DNA of 64,000 nucleotides from Centroberyx gerrardi (lineage: Eukaryota > Chordata > Actinopteri > Beryciformes > Berycidae). The notes beneath the pieces are model-generated. The model was not told the DNA's origin and searched no databases. It was given only the letters and a program-made list of their open reading frames with translations. The stretch's first letter is position 1. Each line of letters begins with the position of its first letter. Shown here one piece after another: positions 38,345 through 60,900 of the stretch. The stretch is taken from contig NC_136000.1 of assembly GCF_048128805.1 (NCBI RefSeq), positions 10,131,354-10,195,353 of the forward strand, given 5' to 3'. Made by a program: the position numbers and the translations under genes.

Positions 38345-39505
38345 GGGACATTGCTATATATTCAGACTTAAGGAACAGACACACTTTCTTCTGCAGTATA
38401 GACAGAGTAGAGAGAGAGAAACACACAGAGATGAGAGAGACAGAAGGGAGCGAGTCACAGAGAAAGTGAGAGGAGAGAAAACAGGACAAGAGGACACAAT
38501 TTCACTTTTTCCCAGTAATCATTCACCAGCATCTTAGAATGGATCTGATGGAGTAGCCTGAGGTGAGTTTCTATTCTGAGAATCATTGCTGTGAATTTCA
38601 GTGGTTAGATATTTGTTGTTTATAAGGTCTAAGGCTGTGGTATAGATGAGACAGGATTAGGCCCTCATCTGGAATAGCTAAAATGGAACATTTACATAAC
38701 AAAACATGCAACTTGGTGGAGGATTTCGTCCAAAGTGCCTTACAATATGAGTTCATACATTTTTAGCATGGGTGGCCCTGTGGGAATAAAACTCCTAACA
38801 TTCACAGTGTTCGTGCCACTTGATACAGGACCACATTTAAGTGACTTTGAAAAGTATTGTGTTTATTTTCTTCTGTACGATAGAGATCATGACATGGATA
38901 ATCAATGCCTACTTAGGCTCAGGTGTATCAGGTCTCCTCAAAGCCCTGAAATAGTCTCAGATTTTTTATTGTTTCAGTGGAACTGGAATGAGATATCAAA
39001 AACAACTAATCTTCAAAATATTAGATGCCATTTGTGAATTCTGTGAATGTTAAAAATACATTTCTTGGCTCAGATTAATTAACATTTTGGACCAATCTGT
39101 GTGTACACTTCGGCCTGTTGTTAAAGGCTGTGCATGTGTACACAAATATGTGTTCCTGCTGCAAAGGTTTAAGAATCTCACTGTGTGTTTCACTGTATAT
39201 TTCCAGACCAGCCAAGTCAACAGACAGAGGGAGGTGTGAAAGAGAACAGAGGACAGCGAGTTGCTTTGTTACTCCTCTCCACAACTTGTCCACAACTGGA
39301 ACTAGGACCCAGTCTTATATCTAAAACAACTGTAACGTTGTGGGAGTTTGGATTTTTTTTAAGCCTACTGTAATTCATTTTTCACTTACTTTTTTGCCAT
39401 GCAGCATTAACCAAAATTCTGGTTATTGGCTGGGGAATTATTGGAGCCTCCAGTGATTTTGATGTCAAAACATTTTCGATAGAAGGCAGGCAGACCGACA
39501 GACAG

Positions 39506-40942
39506 ATGTCAGACCTAGACTTCCTCACCTCCCCCTCTCCTTCCCCCCATCCCCTCTTCCACTGTGACTACAGCGACTGGTCTCCCTCCTTCTCCATCAT
39601 CCCGTCCGTCTACCTGCTGGCCTTCCTGGTTGGTTGCCTGGGCAACGGCTTGGTGCTCTGGGCCTACCTGGATCGAGCCGAGGGGAGGAAAACCAGGACC
39701 GGAAACAGAACCGGAACTGGAGGTAGAACCGCAATTGGAACAGTCTGCTGCAGAAAAATTTTCAGAACCAGGCAGCAGAACATCAATGCTGGTAGCGTTC
39801 TCCATGGGACTTTCCTTCAAAAGAACAAGGCAACCTGCAGACCCTCCTCTCACTCCTCCACCTCCTCCTCTCCTCCCTCTATCCCTCGTCCCTCCCGCTC
39901 GCTGACCGACTCTCTCATAGCTAGCTTAGCGTTAGCCGATCTGTGCTTCCTTGTAACTCTCCCTCTGTGGGCGGTCTACACAGCGCTGGGCTACCACTGG
40001 CCGTTCGGGCAACCGCTCTGTCAGATCAGCAGCTTCCTCACTGCGCTCAACATGTACGCCAGCGTGTTCAGCCTGAGCATGCTCAGTGTGGAACGATACT
40101 GGGTTCTGATTGGACGCCGGCACTCCAGCCACCACGCCCAACAGGGCTGCCCCAGCAGGGCGCTGTTGATCGTGGGCGGAGTATGGGTGTTGGCGGGTGT
40201 TCTGGCACTTCCTGGTTTGCTGCTGCGCTCTGTCAGGGAGGTGGAGCTCGACTCGGGGCCTGAGGACGACTGGCAGCCAGAGCCGACTCACCCGGCCGAG
40301 TCCAGAGCCGTCTTCCTCTCCTGCCAGATGGATTACTCCATTCTGATTGGAGCAGAGGTAGAGGAGGCAGAGCGAGAGCGGGCGGAGCTGTGGTGGGCGG
40401 CGGCCTTGAGTCTGAAGTCAACTCTGATTGGCTTCCTGCTTCCTCTCGTCATTCTGCTGGTCTGCTACTGCTCGCTGGCCCACCTGCTCAGCAGACATTT
40501 TGGACGTGGCCCTCGCCCCGACCGCAGGCGCCAGCGAAGACTTCTCAGGGTCATTGTTACTTTAGTGATGGCGTTCTTCCTGTGTTGGCTGCCTCTGCAT
40601 GTTAATAAGACTGTGTCCATGTTGTTGGAGTTCGGCCTGGTTCCATACTCCTGTTCCTTAGATCAGGCCTTACTTGCCGCTCAGCCATACGTTACCTGTT
40701 TGGCTTACCTCAACTCCTGCCTTAACCCGCTCCTATACGCTGCCTGCGACTCCTCCTTTCGGAAGAGATGTAGAGGAGCTCTACTCCTGCTGTGCAGGAG
40801 GAGTAGGAGAGGAGCAGAGGGAGTGGAGGGAGAGAAGGAGGGAGAAGAGGAGGAGAAGCAGGAAAGGAGCTTTCCCTCAAGAACGCAGGAGGAAACAGCA
40901 GATAGGACAGAGGAGGAGAGGATGGAGGAGGTGGGTGGATGA
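39506..40942 (+). CDS. Apelin-receptor-like class A GPCR with expanded first intracellular loop
   Basis: An intronless 478-residue seven-helix receptor. TM1 (about 31-55) has GN at 46-47; TM2 has LALAD with D145; ECL1 has WPFG; C172 at the top of TM3 should pair with C273; the TM3 end is ERY (196-198) in place of DRY; TM6 has CWLP (360-363); TM7 has NSCLNPLLY (403-411). The NMYASVF, CQMDYS and VTCLAYLNSCLNP blocks match the apelin receptor (APLNR) best. C20 and C383 fit the second APLNR disulfide. GPR25 is more distant. Residues 59-131, between TM1 and TM2, form a loop far longer than the usual 6-8 residues. The tail is Glu/Lys/Arg-rich low complexity and its last codons and stop fall where a SINE begins. 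It would couple a peptide ligand to G proteins; ligand unknown. Start ATG at 39506 gives a plausible extracellular N-terminus. Confidence 0.88.
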   Translation: MSDLDFLTSPSPSPHPLFHCDYSDWSPSFSIIPSVYLLAFLVGCLGNGLVLWAYLDRAEGRKTRTGNRTGTGGRTAIGTVCCRKIFRTRQQNINAGSVLHGTFLQKNKATCRPSSHSSTSSSPPSIPRPSRSLTDSLIASLALADLCFLVTLPLWAVYTALGYHWPFGQPLCQISSFLTALNMYASVFSLSMLSVERYWVLIGRRHSSHHAQQGCPSRALLIVGGVWVLAGVLALPGLLLRSVREVELDSGPEDDWQPEPTHPAESRAVFLSCQMDYSILIGAEVEEAERERAELWWAAALSLKSTLIGFLLPLVILLVCYCSLAHLLSRHFGRGPRPDRRRQRRLLRVIVTLVMAFFLCWLPLHVNKTVSMLLEFGLVPYSCSLDQALLAAQPYVTCLAYLNSCLNPLLYAACDSSFRKRCRGALLLLCRRSRRGAEGVEGEKEGEEEEKQERSFPSRTQEETADRTEEERMEEVGG

Positions 40943-41100
40943 TGGCCTAGCAGTTAGAGAGACCATCCTGTAACCAGACTGTCACAGGCTTGATCCCCTT
41001 CAACTGCCACATGTCCTGTGGAAGTGTCCAAAACATGAACCATGGAATAAGACTTGATAAGAGCTTTAGCTAAATGCTTAAAATGTGATGTAAAAAGCAA
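40926..41100 (+). repeat. tRNA-derived SINE at the 3' end of the receptor gene
   Basis: The head GGTGGATGATGGCCTAGCAG aligns with the SINE head at 45893, both continue with ACCATCCTGTAACC, and both end with the TAAGAG-to-GCT-AAATG tail. The receptor stop TGA (40940-40942) lies inside this head. Confidence 0.7.
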
Positions 41101-42046
41101 CCTGACAATCTAATTGCAGCTTGAGGAGCCAGGACATCAAACAATAATCAAATGTAACTACAACGTACATTTCATTTGCTGATGATAAAACATTCATCCC
41201 TAATTATTTCATTAGGTCATAAGTTATGTGATAAGTTTTTCAGTATTTGCAATACTTGAGGATGATCAAACTCTTATAGATTGAATTCTAAGTGAATCAA
41301 AACTACTAAGGATCATTCACCCTTTATCTCAGACTGTGAGAAAGTCTGGGTCTAGTAAGGCTACTGTTTTCAAACTAAATATTCCTTACGCACAAAAAAC
41401 ACAACAAAAACAGTCCCCTGCTGCAAACCATAGAGCTGTAGTCCCACAGGACTGATGCCACCACTTCCTCAGAGACGGTTGAACCCAGGAATGGTCCCTG
41501 GCAGACAAAATGTTTTCTCATAATTTGATCTGGTTCTATATTTTTGTATTCTCAGGATACTCTATGTTGTATATTGATTTGTGTTGCACTGTTTTAAAAA
41601 ATACATATATATATATTAAAAGTTGAGAACCCTGTAAACTCTCATCTCTGTCTGCCTGTATTTATTTATTAAATAGATATTACAGCATTACCGGTATTTT
41701 ATCATAGGCCTACTTGTTTTTGTAATAACAGAGCAATAGTCAAATCCCTCTTTATCTTATCAACATTCTGGTTTGACTTAAGTAAAAAACAAAAAATCGA
41801 GTAGGATTTAATGTTATTAAGCAACTGATTTAACTGTACTTGTTTGTGAAGATGCCATTCCAAATTTAACATATGCTTTGTGTTTTGGTCTGGTTGGTTT
41901 GAAAGTGACACTCCATTACAGTTTCCATTGTCCAACAATTTATATCCAAATCAAAGCAAAAGCTAAAGCACATTTCTAGCAATGTTTGTCTTCTTTTTTG
42001 ACCTATTTGTAGTTGTATGGGTTTGTGTGCCAATATTCCTTATAAC
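41100..42046. other. Intergenic, no gene seen
   Basis: AT-rich sequence after the receptor gene. The short open frames here have no family features. Confidence 0.5.
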
Positions 42047-43254
42047 CAGTGCCTGAAATGGGCCGGTACTCACCGGTACTGAGTGCCGGCCGGCACTTCT
42101 GATTTTTGTCCACATGAGTACCCTTACTTTTTAGTCCGTACCGCCACCTCCTGGTACGCAGTTGAATGAAGAGAGTATCTCCGTATGAAAAAAGTGCGCC
42201 ATAGATTTGATAGGGCTTCGTTTAAGCAAATAGCATCCTACAGACTGAAGGCAGCGCTCCGCTCACACACGGTGAGTCAAACTGCAGCCGAAAACAAAGC
42301 TGCATAGATCAAGTGAAGAGGTGTCACTCTGGCCCTAAATTAAATAGCCTCTTGTAATTACGTGTTCTGCAATATTAAAACCATTCTACTGACGTTTTGC
42401 CCCGCAAAGGCAAATTGTAAAGAATATAATGGCTTACATTCTGATGCAGGACTTTGTGGGCAAAACGACAATGGAATGATATTAATTGTGTAGAAAAAAT
42501 AAATACATTTATATTGTGAGCAGAGTGATGCCTCTTCACTTCACCTGATGGAGCAGAGCAGTCAGTGGATCACAGGGCTGTTAAAGTGTCAATCATGAAG
42601 AAATTCATGGTAATCTAACGCAAATATGTCCAATCAACACTACTGGTCAGGTGCCAATAGAGAGAGAAAAGAAAATAGAGGATGTGCAAGCACAAATGAA
42701 AGCTATGTTATTGCGCCAAGGAGGAATAAATGTACGTAGAAAGTTACATAATGCTAGTTTTCTTATCATGACTGTCAACAACAAAAGGTCAATATTGCTT
42801 TGTTGCCACTACCTCCAAAAAGCACAGACAGCTCTGTCCGTCAGTTATATAAAGACAATATTGGCCTCTGTCTATTTGCATCAGTCTTCTGTATGCTTGT
42901 ATGTAAGCTAAGTATGTAAGCTTTCTCTGATGTAATCTTTCTCTGATATTATTACAGCACTAACGCAGCACATTTTTCTGTGTTGATTTTTTTAAAATGG
43001 CAAGTAGGTTAGGACTAGTTGTTTTGCAGCTAAACTGACTGCACTCTTCATTTTCAGTTGGTTTTATTGTAGCATATATGCAATATTATATGTGTATGTA
43101 ATGAAATGCATACAAAAATACATTTGAAGTGGGATATATTACCAAGATATGCGTAGGCCTATAAATATAAATATGTCCAAGACACATGCATGCTCGTGTC
43201 ATGCAGCTGCTGAATTAGGGTACTGGCACCTTTTTTGGTCCAATTCAGGCACTG
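42047..43254. mobile_element. Non-autonomous hAT transposon with perfect 8-bp target duplication
   Basis: The element begins CAGTGCCTGAAATGGGCC and ends with the inverse of CAGTGCCTGAATTGGACC (16 of 18 matching, first 11 exact). It is flanked on both sides by CTTATAAC (42039-42046 and 43255-43262). The 8-bp duplication plus CAGTG-type ends place it in the hAT superfamily. It is 1208 bases long with no transposase ORF. An internal inverted pair (AGTGAAGAGGTGTCACTCTG near 42311 against CAGAGTGATGCCTCTTCACT near 42522) suggests a foldback interior. Confidence 0.88.
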
Positions 43255-43262
43255 CTTATAAC

Positions 43263-44722
43263 CTTTTCCCCCCCAATCTTTTTATGTCAGCTTGGTATTA
43301 GTTAACAGTTTCTTCATGAATATGATCTATCATTTAACTATAGTGCTTTTATGACACTATTCTGAGAACCAAGTGGGTTTATCACGAGGACTTCGATCAA
43401 GGACGTTTTATATTATTGACTTGGACAAAGTCTGAAGAGTCTAAACAGTCCGGAAGACCGGAGCTACGAGGGTACTGCGAGGGTACAATCATGGATGCTC
43501 AAAGAGCGTTACAGCCCTCAAATCTGTCTTACAGGTAAAAGGGGAACTCCTCCCCAGACACACAGAAAGACAGGGGCGCCTGAATGTATCTTTAGTTAAC
43601 ACTTGGCTGCTGAAGAAATGCATTTGTATAATTGCAATTTGTTTGACATTAACTTGGAAAATAAGTAAATGCATTATATGAATAGCTACCATACCAAAAG
43701 CTAAGGCTGAAAATGTGTGCTGAGAGACTGGTCACTCAGTGCATCCTTAGAGACAGACAAAACAAATGTGCGTTAGTGTGCATTTGGTTAACCTGTCTGG
43801 AAGTCAGCCATGTTATGAGATTATTTGCTCAACTGTTAGCATTAGCAGCGCCTCTCGAGGCAAGGATATTATTTTGGTAGGCTGCTATAGGCCATAGGCT
43901 ATAACAATCTTATTTTTGTTGGGCCGCTGCCTTTATATTCTCTGGGAGGAGGTTTGCAAATAACAGCTGAGTGTTGGCTAAGGACACACTGGGGATCCTC
44001 ATGGTATCTGACTGCATAATGCTGGAGGGCAGAGATGATGTCAATGGGCGAGGCTGACATCATGCCCCACCAACTCATGCCTGTGATTGGTTAAAATGAG
44101 TTCTTCCACTTCGAAGGTTAACAAATGCTAACCTCACCCTAACCCTATCTCTAACCCCTCCCACATCCAGCCCACCCCTCCTGCATCCCGCAGTCAGACA
44201 TCTTTCTGTGTTTTGGAGGAGGAATTAGCAGGTTAGCAATGGCGCCAGGCCCTGCGTCTGTAAGACCGCGTTGAGGGCTTAAAAAAAACCCTTGAGCGGG
44301 TACAGTGACGTAACACAACATGTCCGCTAAATCTGCCATGCTCAGCCATGCTACAGTTGTCTTTTGAATGAGTTGTTTTCCCTTTTCGGATAGTTTTGCT
44401 GTAGTTTTCAAACTGGGTCACATTTGGAGCGTTTGGCTTTCGTTCAGTTGTATCTTCTTTATAATAAAAATCATGCAGAACTCAGGCGTCTCGTAGGTTA
44501 TCGGGTGTAACGCTGCTGCTGCCCGAAGGTTGCCGTATGGGAGCGTCCGTGCACGTTTTAAGTAGGCAAAGCAACATTCCTCGTTATGCCTGACTTACTT
44601 TGTTAAATTCACACACTTACTGCCTACACAGAAGCATTTCACTACAGCAAGTTCTATTGCAGTGCGTTAACAGACCGTTTTGTCGTCTAGATCCAGTGAG
44701 TGCTATCTAACTGTATTGGGAG
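43263..44722. other. hdac10: Region upstream of hdac10, including its promoter
   Basis: No gene is certain here. A short ATG-led stretch (43492-43532) ends in a good donor gtaaaag in phase 2, which would be compatible with hdac10 exon 2, but nothing else supports it. The hdac10 promoter must lie within the last few hundred bases; I see no clear TATA box. Confidence 0.4.
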
Positions 44723-55356
<10,634 letters not shown>

Positions 55357-55586
55357 AGCTCTTCCTAACTCTGCTTTTAAAAGCAGTTGGAGAACATTTT
55401 TCATCTATTTTGATAACATTTTCATACCAGTTTTTATTATGCAAAGTGAGTCCACATTGACATGTTGTGTAATAATATGTCTCAACTAACATGATCATAA
55501 TCTGAACATCTGACTCAGATGACTAATGATGTACAGCTACTGTTGAGAAAGACATTGCTGATGGCCTTACAACTCAACTGTTGTTT

Positions 55587-55592
55587 AATAAA
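55587..55592 (+). terminator. hdac10: Poly(A) signal AATAAA of hdac10
   Basis: The AATAAA hexamer lies 231 bases after the hdac10 stop. Confidence 0.55.
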
Positions 55593-55599
55593 CTGGTAA

Positions 55600-56718
55600 C
55601 ACTATCACTTTTTAATTAATCATTGTTTGATATTTATTGTCATTTAACAGTTAACTAACAAATAATTGATGACTAGGTAAATTCCTACATTGTTTACTAA
55701 TCAATAGTAAATGTACAGTATATATAATTTAACCATTAATTAATTGTAGGTTAATAAATCAATTATTTAAATATTGTATGATAACTTTTACTAATTACAA
55801 TGATTTCTGGTTGCCCCAGTTAACATTTTGTTAGTCATTTATTATCCAGGTGGAACACTTTTCAATACTTAATTATTCGTAAATGATTAACAAATTATTT
55901 GTAAATTTGAACAAGCTTTGAGTGGACGCTGTTATAAAGTTGCCACTGATGTTTACAGCTCACTAAATGGTTACCGAGTGGTTTATAAATTAACAATATG
56001 ATGTACACCAGGCTAGTGGTTTCCAAAGTGTGGTGCAGGGGCACCCAGGGGTGCTTGAGGGGCTTCAGGGGGGTATCCAGAAGAAACCTTTATTTTCACT
56101 TGCATTTCATTGATTCCATGGGAGAATGATAATCTGTAGCCTATACTGACCATATGTTTCACTCACCTTTGTTTACTTACTTAGAATTTAAACAGTTAAA
56201 CTTTACCAATTCATATCCAACAACCTGCAGGGTCCTTGAGGTGCTTCCAGCGGGTCTGCAACAACACCACACACAAGAATTATTTAATTTTATTTTTAGC
56301 ATAATTTCAAAAACTTTTGTACAATGAGAGAGTGCATAAGAGTATTTAGACAGGTTTCACTCCCCATTTTTACCTCTAACTGCAGAAAGTCATATCTAAC
56401 AAGAAAAACCTTCTCAGATGATGTTCCTTAGGACTAAATCTTATCAAAAGTTGGTTCGTGGTCTAATGGCGATCAATATTGGGGGTCCTTGACATGAAGA
56501 AGTTTGGGAACCCCTTTATGCAAACGAGGGGTCACATTTTGACATCCTCCTGTATCCCCCCATGCGGAAACCTGCTCTATGCCTCATCCAGCCATTGACT
56601 GGCGCTGTGGAGTAAACCGGCGGTGAATAATGAAGCTGAAGCCTTTCCAGCCTACATGTGAGTCATTCGGTCCTACATTGATACCAAACAAGCCCTCTTC
56701 CCTTCTCTGCCTGTTATA

Positions 56719-56753
<35 letters not shown>

Positions 56754-56854
56754 TTTGTCTTTCCGCTGGCACTGGATCACACACTGGTAACGGAAAGCCT
56801 CAAAGGCAGTGAGGATTGTTCTCAGCGCAGAAACAGGACAGCCTGCACTCAAAG
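55600..56854. other. Intergenic stretch between hdac10 and parvb
   Basis: It holds an AT-rich block full of TAATTAAT-like motifs (about 55600-55900) and the hAT-like element described separately. The parvb promoter should fall in the last 300 bases, where a short GT run (56729-56754) is present. No gene is seen. Confidence 0.5.
56013..56517. mobile_element. hAT-like non-autonomous element (GGTTTCCAAA / TTTGGGAACC ends)
   Basis: The left end CTAGTGGTTTCCAAAGTGTG and right end GAAGTTTGGGAACCCC are inverse to each other in the core GGTTCCCAAA. The interior is about 480 bases without an ORF. Confidence 0.5.
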
Positions 56855-57870
56855 ATGTCTGGGACTCCGACCAGATCCGCGACCCCGCAGTCCGCAAAGA
56901 TGAAAAAGGACGAATCTTTTCTCGGGAAATTGGGAGGAACACTGGCGCGGAAGAAAAAGTCTAAAGAAGGTAATTTAGAAGTCTCTTTTTTCTCTCTCTG
57001 GGTATAACATTATTATAAGGCCAGAATTTGATCCCGTTACTGTCCATGGTGCTGCAATCACATGATGCGCTATCAATGTTTTCTGTTCTGGGACAGTGAC
57101 AGCTATGCAATGCTTCACCATGGATTATTTTGGTCTTGGTATGATATTGGCCTTGACAATCCCAGTAGTGAAACATGATTACAATATTCCTACAGAGACC
57201 TATACTATAGAGTATGGTGCTCAGTGGTGAGTTTATAGTGACTTTATTGTACTTAATGGTATTTTTTTTTATCTCATCCCATCTAACTACTGTATTCCAA
57301 TAGGGACTTATAGTTTGTTGTGGTATTTAGTAAATGATCATTATCGCTCTTTTTTGTTTTTGGATCATTGTTAGGACTATCGGAGTAATAGGCTACTAAT
57401 TACTGAGTCATACAATTCATAGACGTTCAAATATTGTCTTTTAAGAAGTTAACGGTGGCGGCAGACGTTATTGTTATTATTATTATTATTTTTTAAATCT
57501 AGGTTTCTTTCCATGGTTTGCGCTCTGTTGTGTAGCCTAGATATAGTTTTAAGGTCTACATTAGGGAAGGCAAGACTTTTGAGCAACTGAAAGGCGAGAC
57601 AAAGCCTCATAGCGAGTCCACAGGCATTTCACATGAGCTAATAAACATAAATAGATAGGTGACCGGTGCCAGGAATGCAAGGTTATCAAGATAAGGTGTA
57701 AGAGGATTACTTTTCTCCCTTTATTTTGCTCAAGATCCTGAAGACTCTACTCTCTAACTTATTGTCGTCCTACTTTTTCCACTTTCTCATTTATTACCAA
57801 GCTATTTTCCAACCCAGTCCCAGCAACCTTCCACTGTCTGGTGAAGGGACAGCTGCAACGTTTGAGCCTC

Positions 57871-57924
<54 letters not shown>

Positions 57925-60900
57925 TGTGTGTTGTGCGCTCTCAGCCATGTGTTTGTCATTCTCCATAAAAGGAGCTCCACCAGCAGGACAGAGACATGTT
58001 AATTGTTTTGGAGCCCCATTAAATTCCATTCATCAGCACTCTCAGCACTTCTCTAACTCAGGGGTTCCCACACAAGCAGCACCCCCAAAAAGATGTGCAT
58101 TAAAGCAGGGACCCCCATTTGATTTTGATTTGATTTTGATTCTGTCCTGAGGAGGCACATCTGAGAAGATTTCTGTTGTTATATGACTTGTGTTATTGTC
58201 CATACTGTAGGTGGGGGAGGTAATAGTGGGGAGAGAGTCATACGGTTTCTCATAGTACTAACTTCTAATGAGTGATACAAATATGAAATTAAACTGGAGG
58301 GAAGAACAAGCACGGTTCTCCAAAAAACAAAAAATATACAAACAGGTCAACAGTAAACCATTAGCCTGAAAAACAAGGGTAGAAGCAGCACTCCAACAGT
58401 TAAAAAAAGAAGACTCAATCACCTCAGTTCATCATTTTGCTTTGTTTCTGGACAGACCCATTCTGGACAGCACACTGATGCGCTTCGGCTTAGCAAGGAG
58501 CTTTCATCAGAGCATGCTATGATAAAGAAACCAGCAAAATGAAGAACTGAGGTGATAAAGTCTCCTTCTTCTAACTGTTGGAGTGCCGCTTTCTCGTTTT
58601 GCCGACCCACAACCCACCCACAAAGGCCCCTGGTGGTCCCCGAACCCCACTTTGGGAACCACAGCTGTAGGTAATGAATTCTGTAATATGGACAGCAGGG
58701 ATTCCCACAAGGCCAATACAAACCGAGGTGGCTCTCTGAGTGTGGAGTGCCCCTGTGTGGTGAAAGTGGATTAAAGCTCATACATGCTACCAGTCATTAT
58801 AACGGCAGAGCATCTTGATTCTGTTAGAATCAGAAATCAGCATAATAGAAAGAAAGCATGTGGGATTTTAGTGTTGCTAATAAAGGAAGGGTGCACAGCT
58901 TGTGGCATCACATGCTGCCTAGTTGTGGTTTCTGTTACTTTTGGGTGTGGTGTATGTTTTGAGGAGCACACCCAAGTGGAACAAGTTGCCACTAGAGAAG
59001 TTCCTTCACTTTTGCTGAATAATTGGTATAGGGCAGAGTCATATTGTTCCTCTCTGAAAGGCTTTGATTTCTTAAGCAGTGATGGCACTCCTTAGCAACT
59101 GTAAATGCATGTAATTATGCAGTATATGCACTGACTCAAAACATGAGCTGATTCCCTGAATTCCCCTACAGTATTAGAAATGGGGAGAAAAAATGTTGGT
59201 GTATTATCCTGAGATTAAAAGGAGCAGCTAGAGGCTACTCACCAAGACATAAAAGTTTAACATGTATTTTCATATCTTCTGTTTAACAGAGGCCAGATTC
59301 TGCAGTTACAGACCTAGCTTTTATAGATATGTCTATGGCTGCTTCTGCATATCCTGATAAACTGAAAGGAAGTGTGTGTGTGTGCCTCTGACAATATAAG
59401 GCACAACTCCCTTGGACAGTGATAGACAGTGCAGTAATAATAGTTGAGTCAAAGTAAAGCAAGTCATTGCCTTATAAGCACTGCAAGGATGAGTGTTTTG
59501 TCACATCCTCACCATTCTACAGTATCTTAGCAGGGTGAAGAGTGTTTCCCCTCAGAAAGTAGGAAATATTCATGTAATACAGATCCCACAAGGATGGATG
59601 CTGACAATAGTAAGCTGTTTTTCTATTCCAGGTTTATTGTTGCTATTTTGTGAATTCCACGTAGCTATCAAAAAGAGATAGAGAGGAATTGAATACATTA
59701 TACATTAAATAATGTATTGTATACATGTAACAAAGGTATGGCTAAACTAGCACCAATTGTCAGAGGCTCTGACCCTTGCACTCCTTCCTATTTGTTTTTT
59801 GTAATGTTGGTGGTCTAGGAATTTAAGTTTCTCCGGATAGAAGCATTCCCCAGATGCCTCAAGTGTAAATATAAAGTATGACAGGATATAAAATTCTCCA
59901 AATTGCTGGTACATTATAGTGACAGTTATGTTATTACTAGTTATATTAGCTGTCATGCCTAATATCTGATGAAGCCCCCCTGTGGAACATCCTCTGTCGC
60001 ACTGTCATCTCCTGGCTGTGGTTAATGAGTGTTCAGCGCCGTTAGTCACCGGTGCCAGTGTTGGTGTAAATAACCGGAGCTATATTTAAGGTCCAGTCTG
60101 TCTTCTCCATACTGCGGCATTATTTATATCTTTCCCCTGTGTCACAGTGAACCGCCTCCCCCCTCGGGAGCAGTGGAACCAACCATGGAGAGGTTGATTT
60201 CAAATCTGCGTTACACATTGTTTACGGTTTGGACAGATCATACATACTGCATTCCTCTGTCAGCCCTCTAAGCAAAAAGAAATCTGACCGTATTGTTGCT
60301 GTTGTCTTGACTTCACCATGTATCACCATGCCTTTTTTGCATAATGGTTCGTAAGCATTAATGAGAAGCATTTCCATGAATTCCTGCAATGAAGCTGGCG
60401 GAAGATAAATGTTACTGACTGCAAGCCCCCGGTTTGTATTCAATTAGTGTAATTCTGTTAAAAGGAATACGTTCACTGCTTGATTGATTATCCACTGCAG
60501 CAAAGCAATATTAAAGGCTCCATGCACATGCTCATTAAGAGGGTAGAGTTATTCTTTGAGCCACATCAGTAGCCTACCGTTGTATTACTGTGAAATTACT
60601 ATACTGCACCTAATCTTAAACAGTCAGTTCTGCTTTTTTGTTTTTGAACTGCTGGGTCTGACAACAAAAACAGTGACCCAGCATTGATGAGTATGGTGGA
60701 AACACTCCAGTCTTCGTAGTGAGATGTAAAACACCATGCCAGATATACAGCAAGTAGATTATAAATACAGATATTATATTAGAGAATATCCAACCAACAT
60801 ATTACCTGTCTTCCCCACGTTCCCTGTCCCGTCCAAAAATGACTTGAGGTAGTGATGTCCGCTCCGTCCACTGTGTCACAGCCCAGAGGTTACTGCTGTG

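Larger units (their letters stand above)
35530..39505. other. Intergenic stretch between the ENDOD1-like gene and the receptor
   Basis: About 4 kb with no supportable gene. It holds a MITE, several GT tracts and one copy of a dispersed repeat. A possible non-coding exon of the receptor ends at about 38561 (CCTGAG followed by donor gtgagt), and an acceptor-like TATTTCCAG ends at 39207; this is only a suggestion. Confidence 0.45.

Noticed and set aside
37823-38537. Cys/Val-rich frames of 140-180 codons on both strands
   Set aside because: Artefacts of four GT tracts; no start context, no homology, frame broken by unit changes.
39506-40942. Calling the receptor GPR25 or a canonical chemokine receptor
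   Set aside because: NMYASVF, CQMDYS and CLAYLNSCLNP agree better with the apelin receptor, and the second Cys pair position fits.
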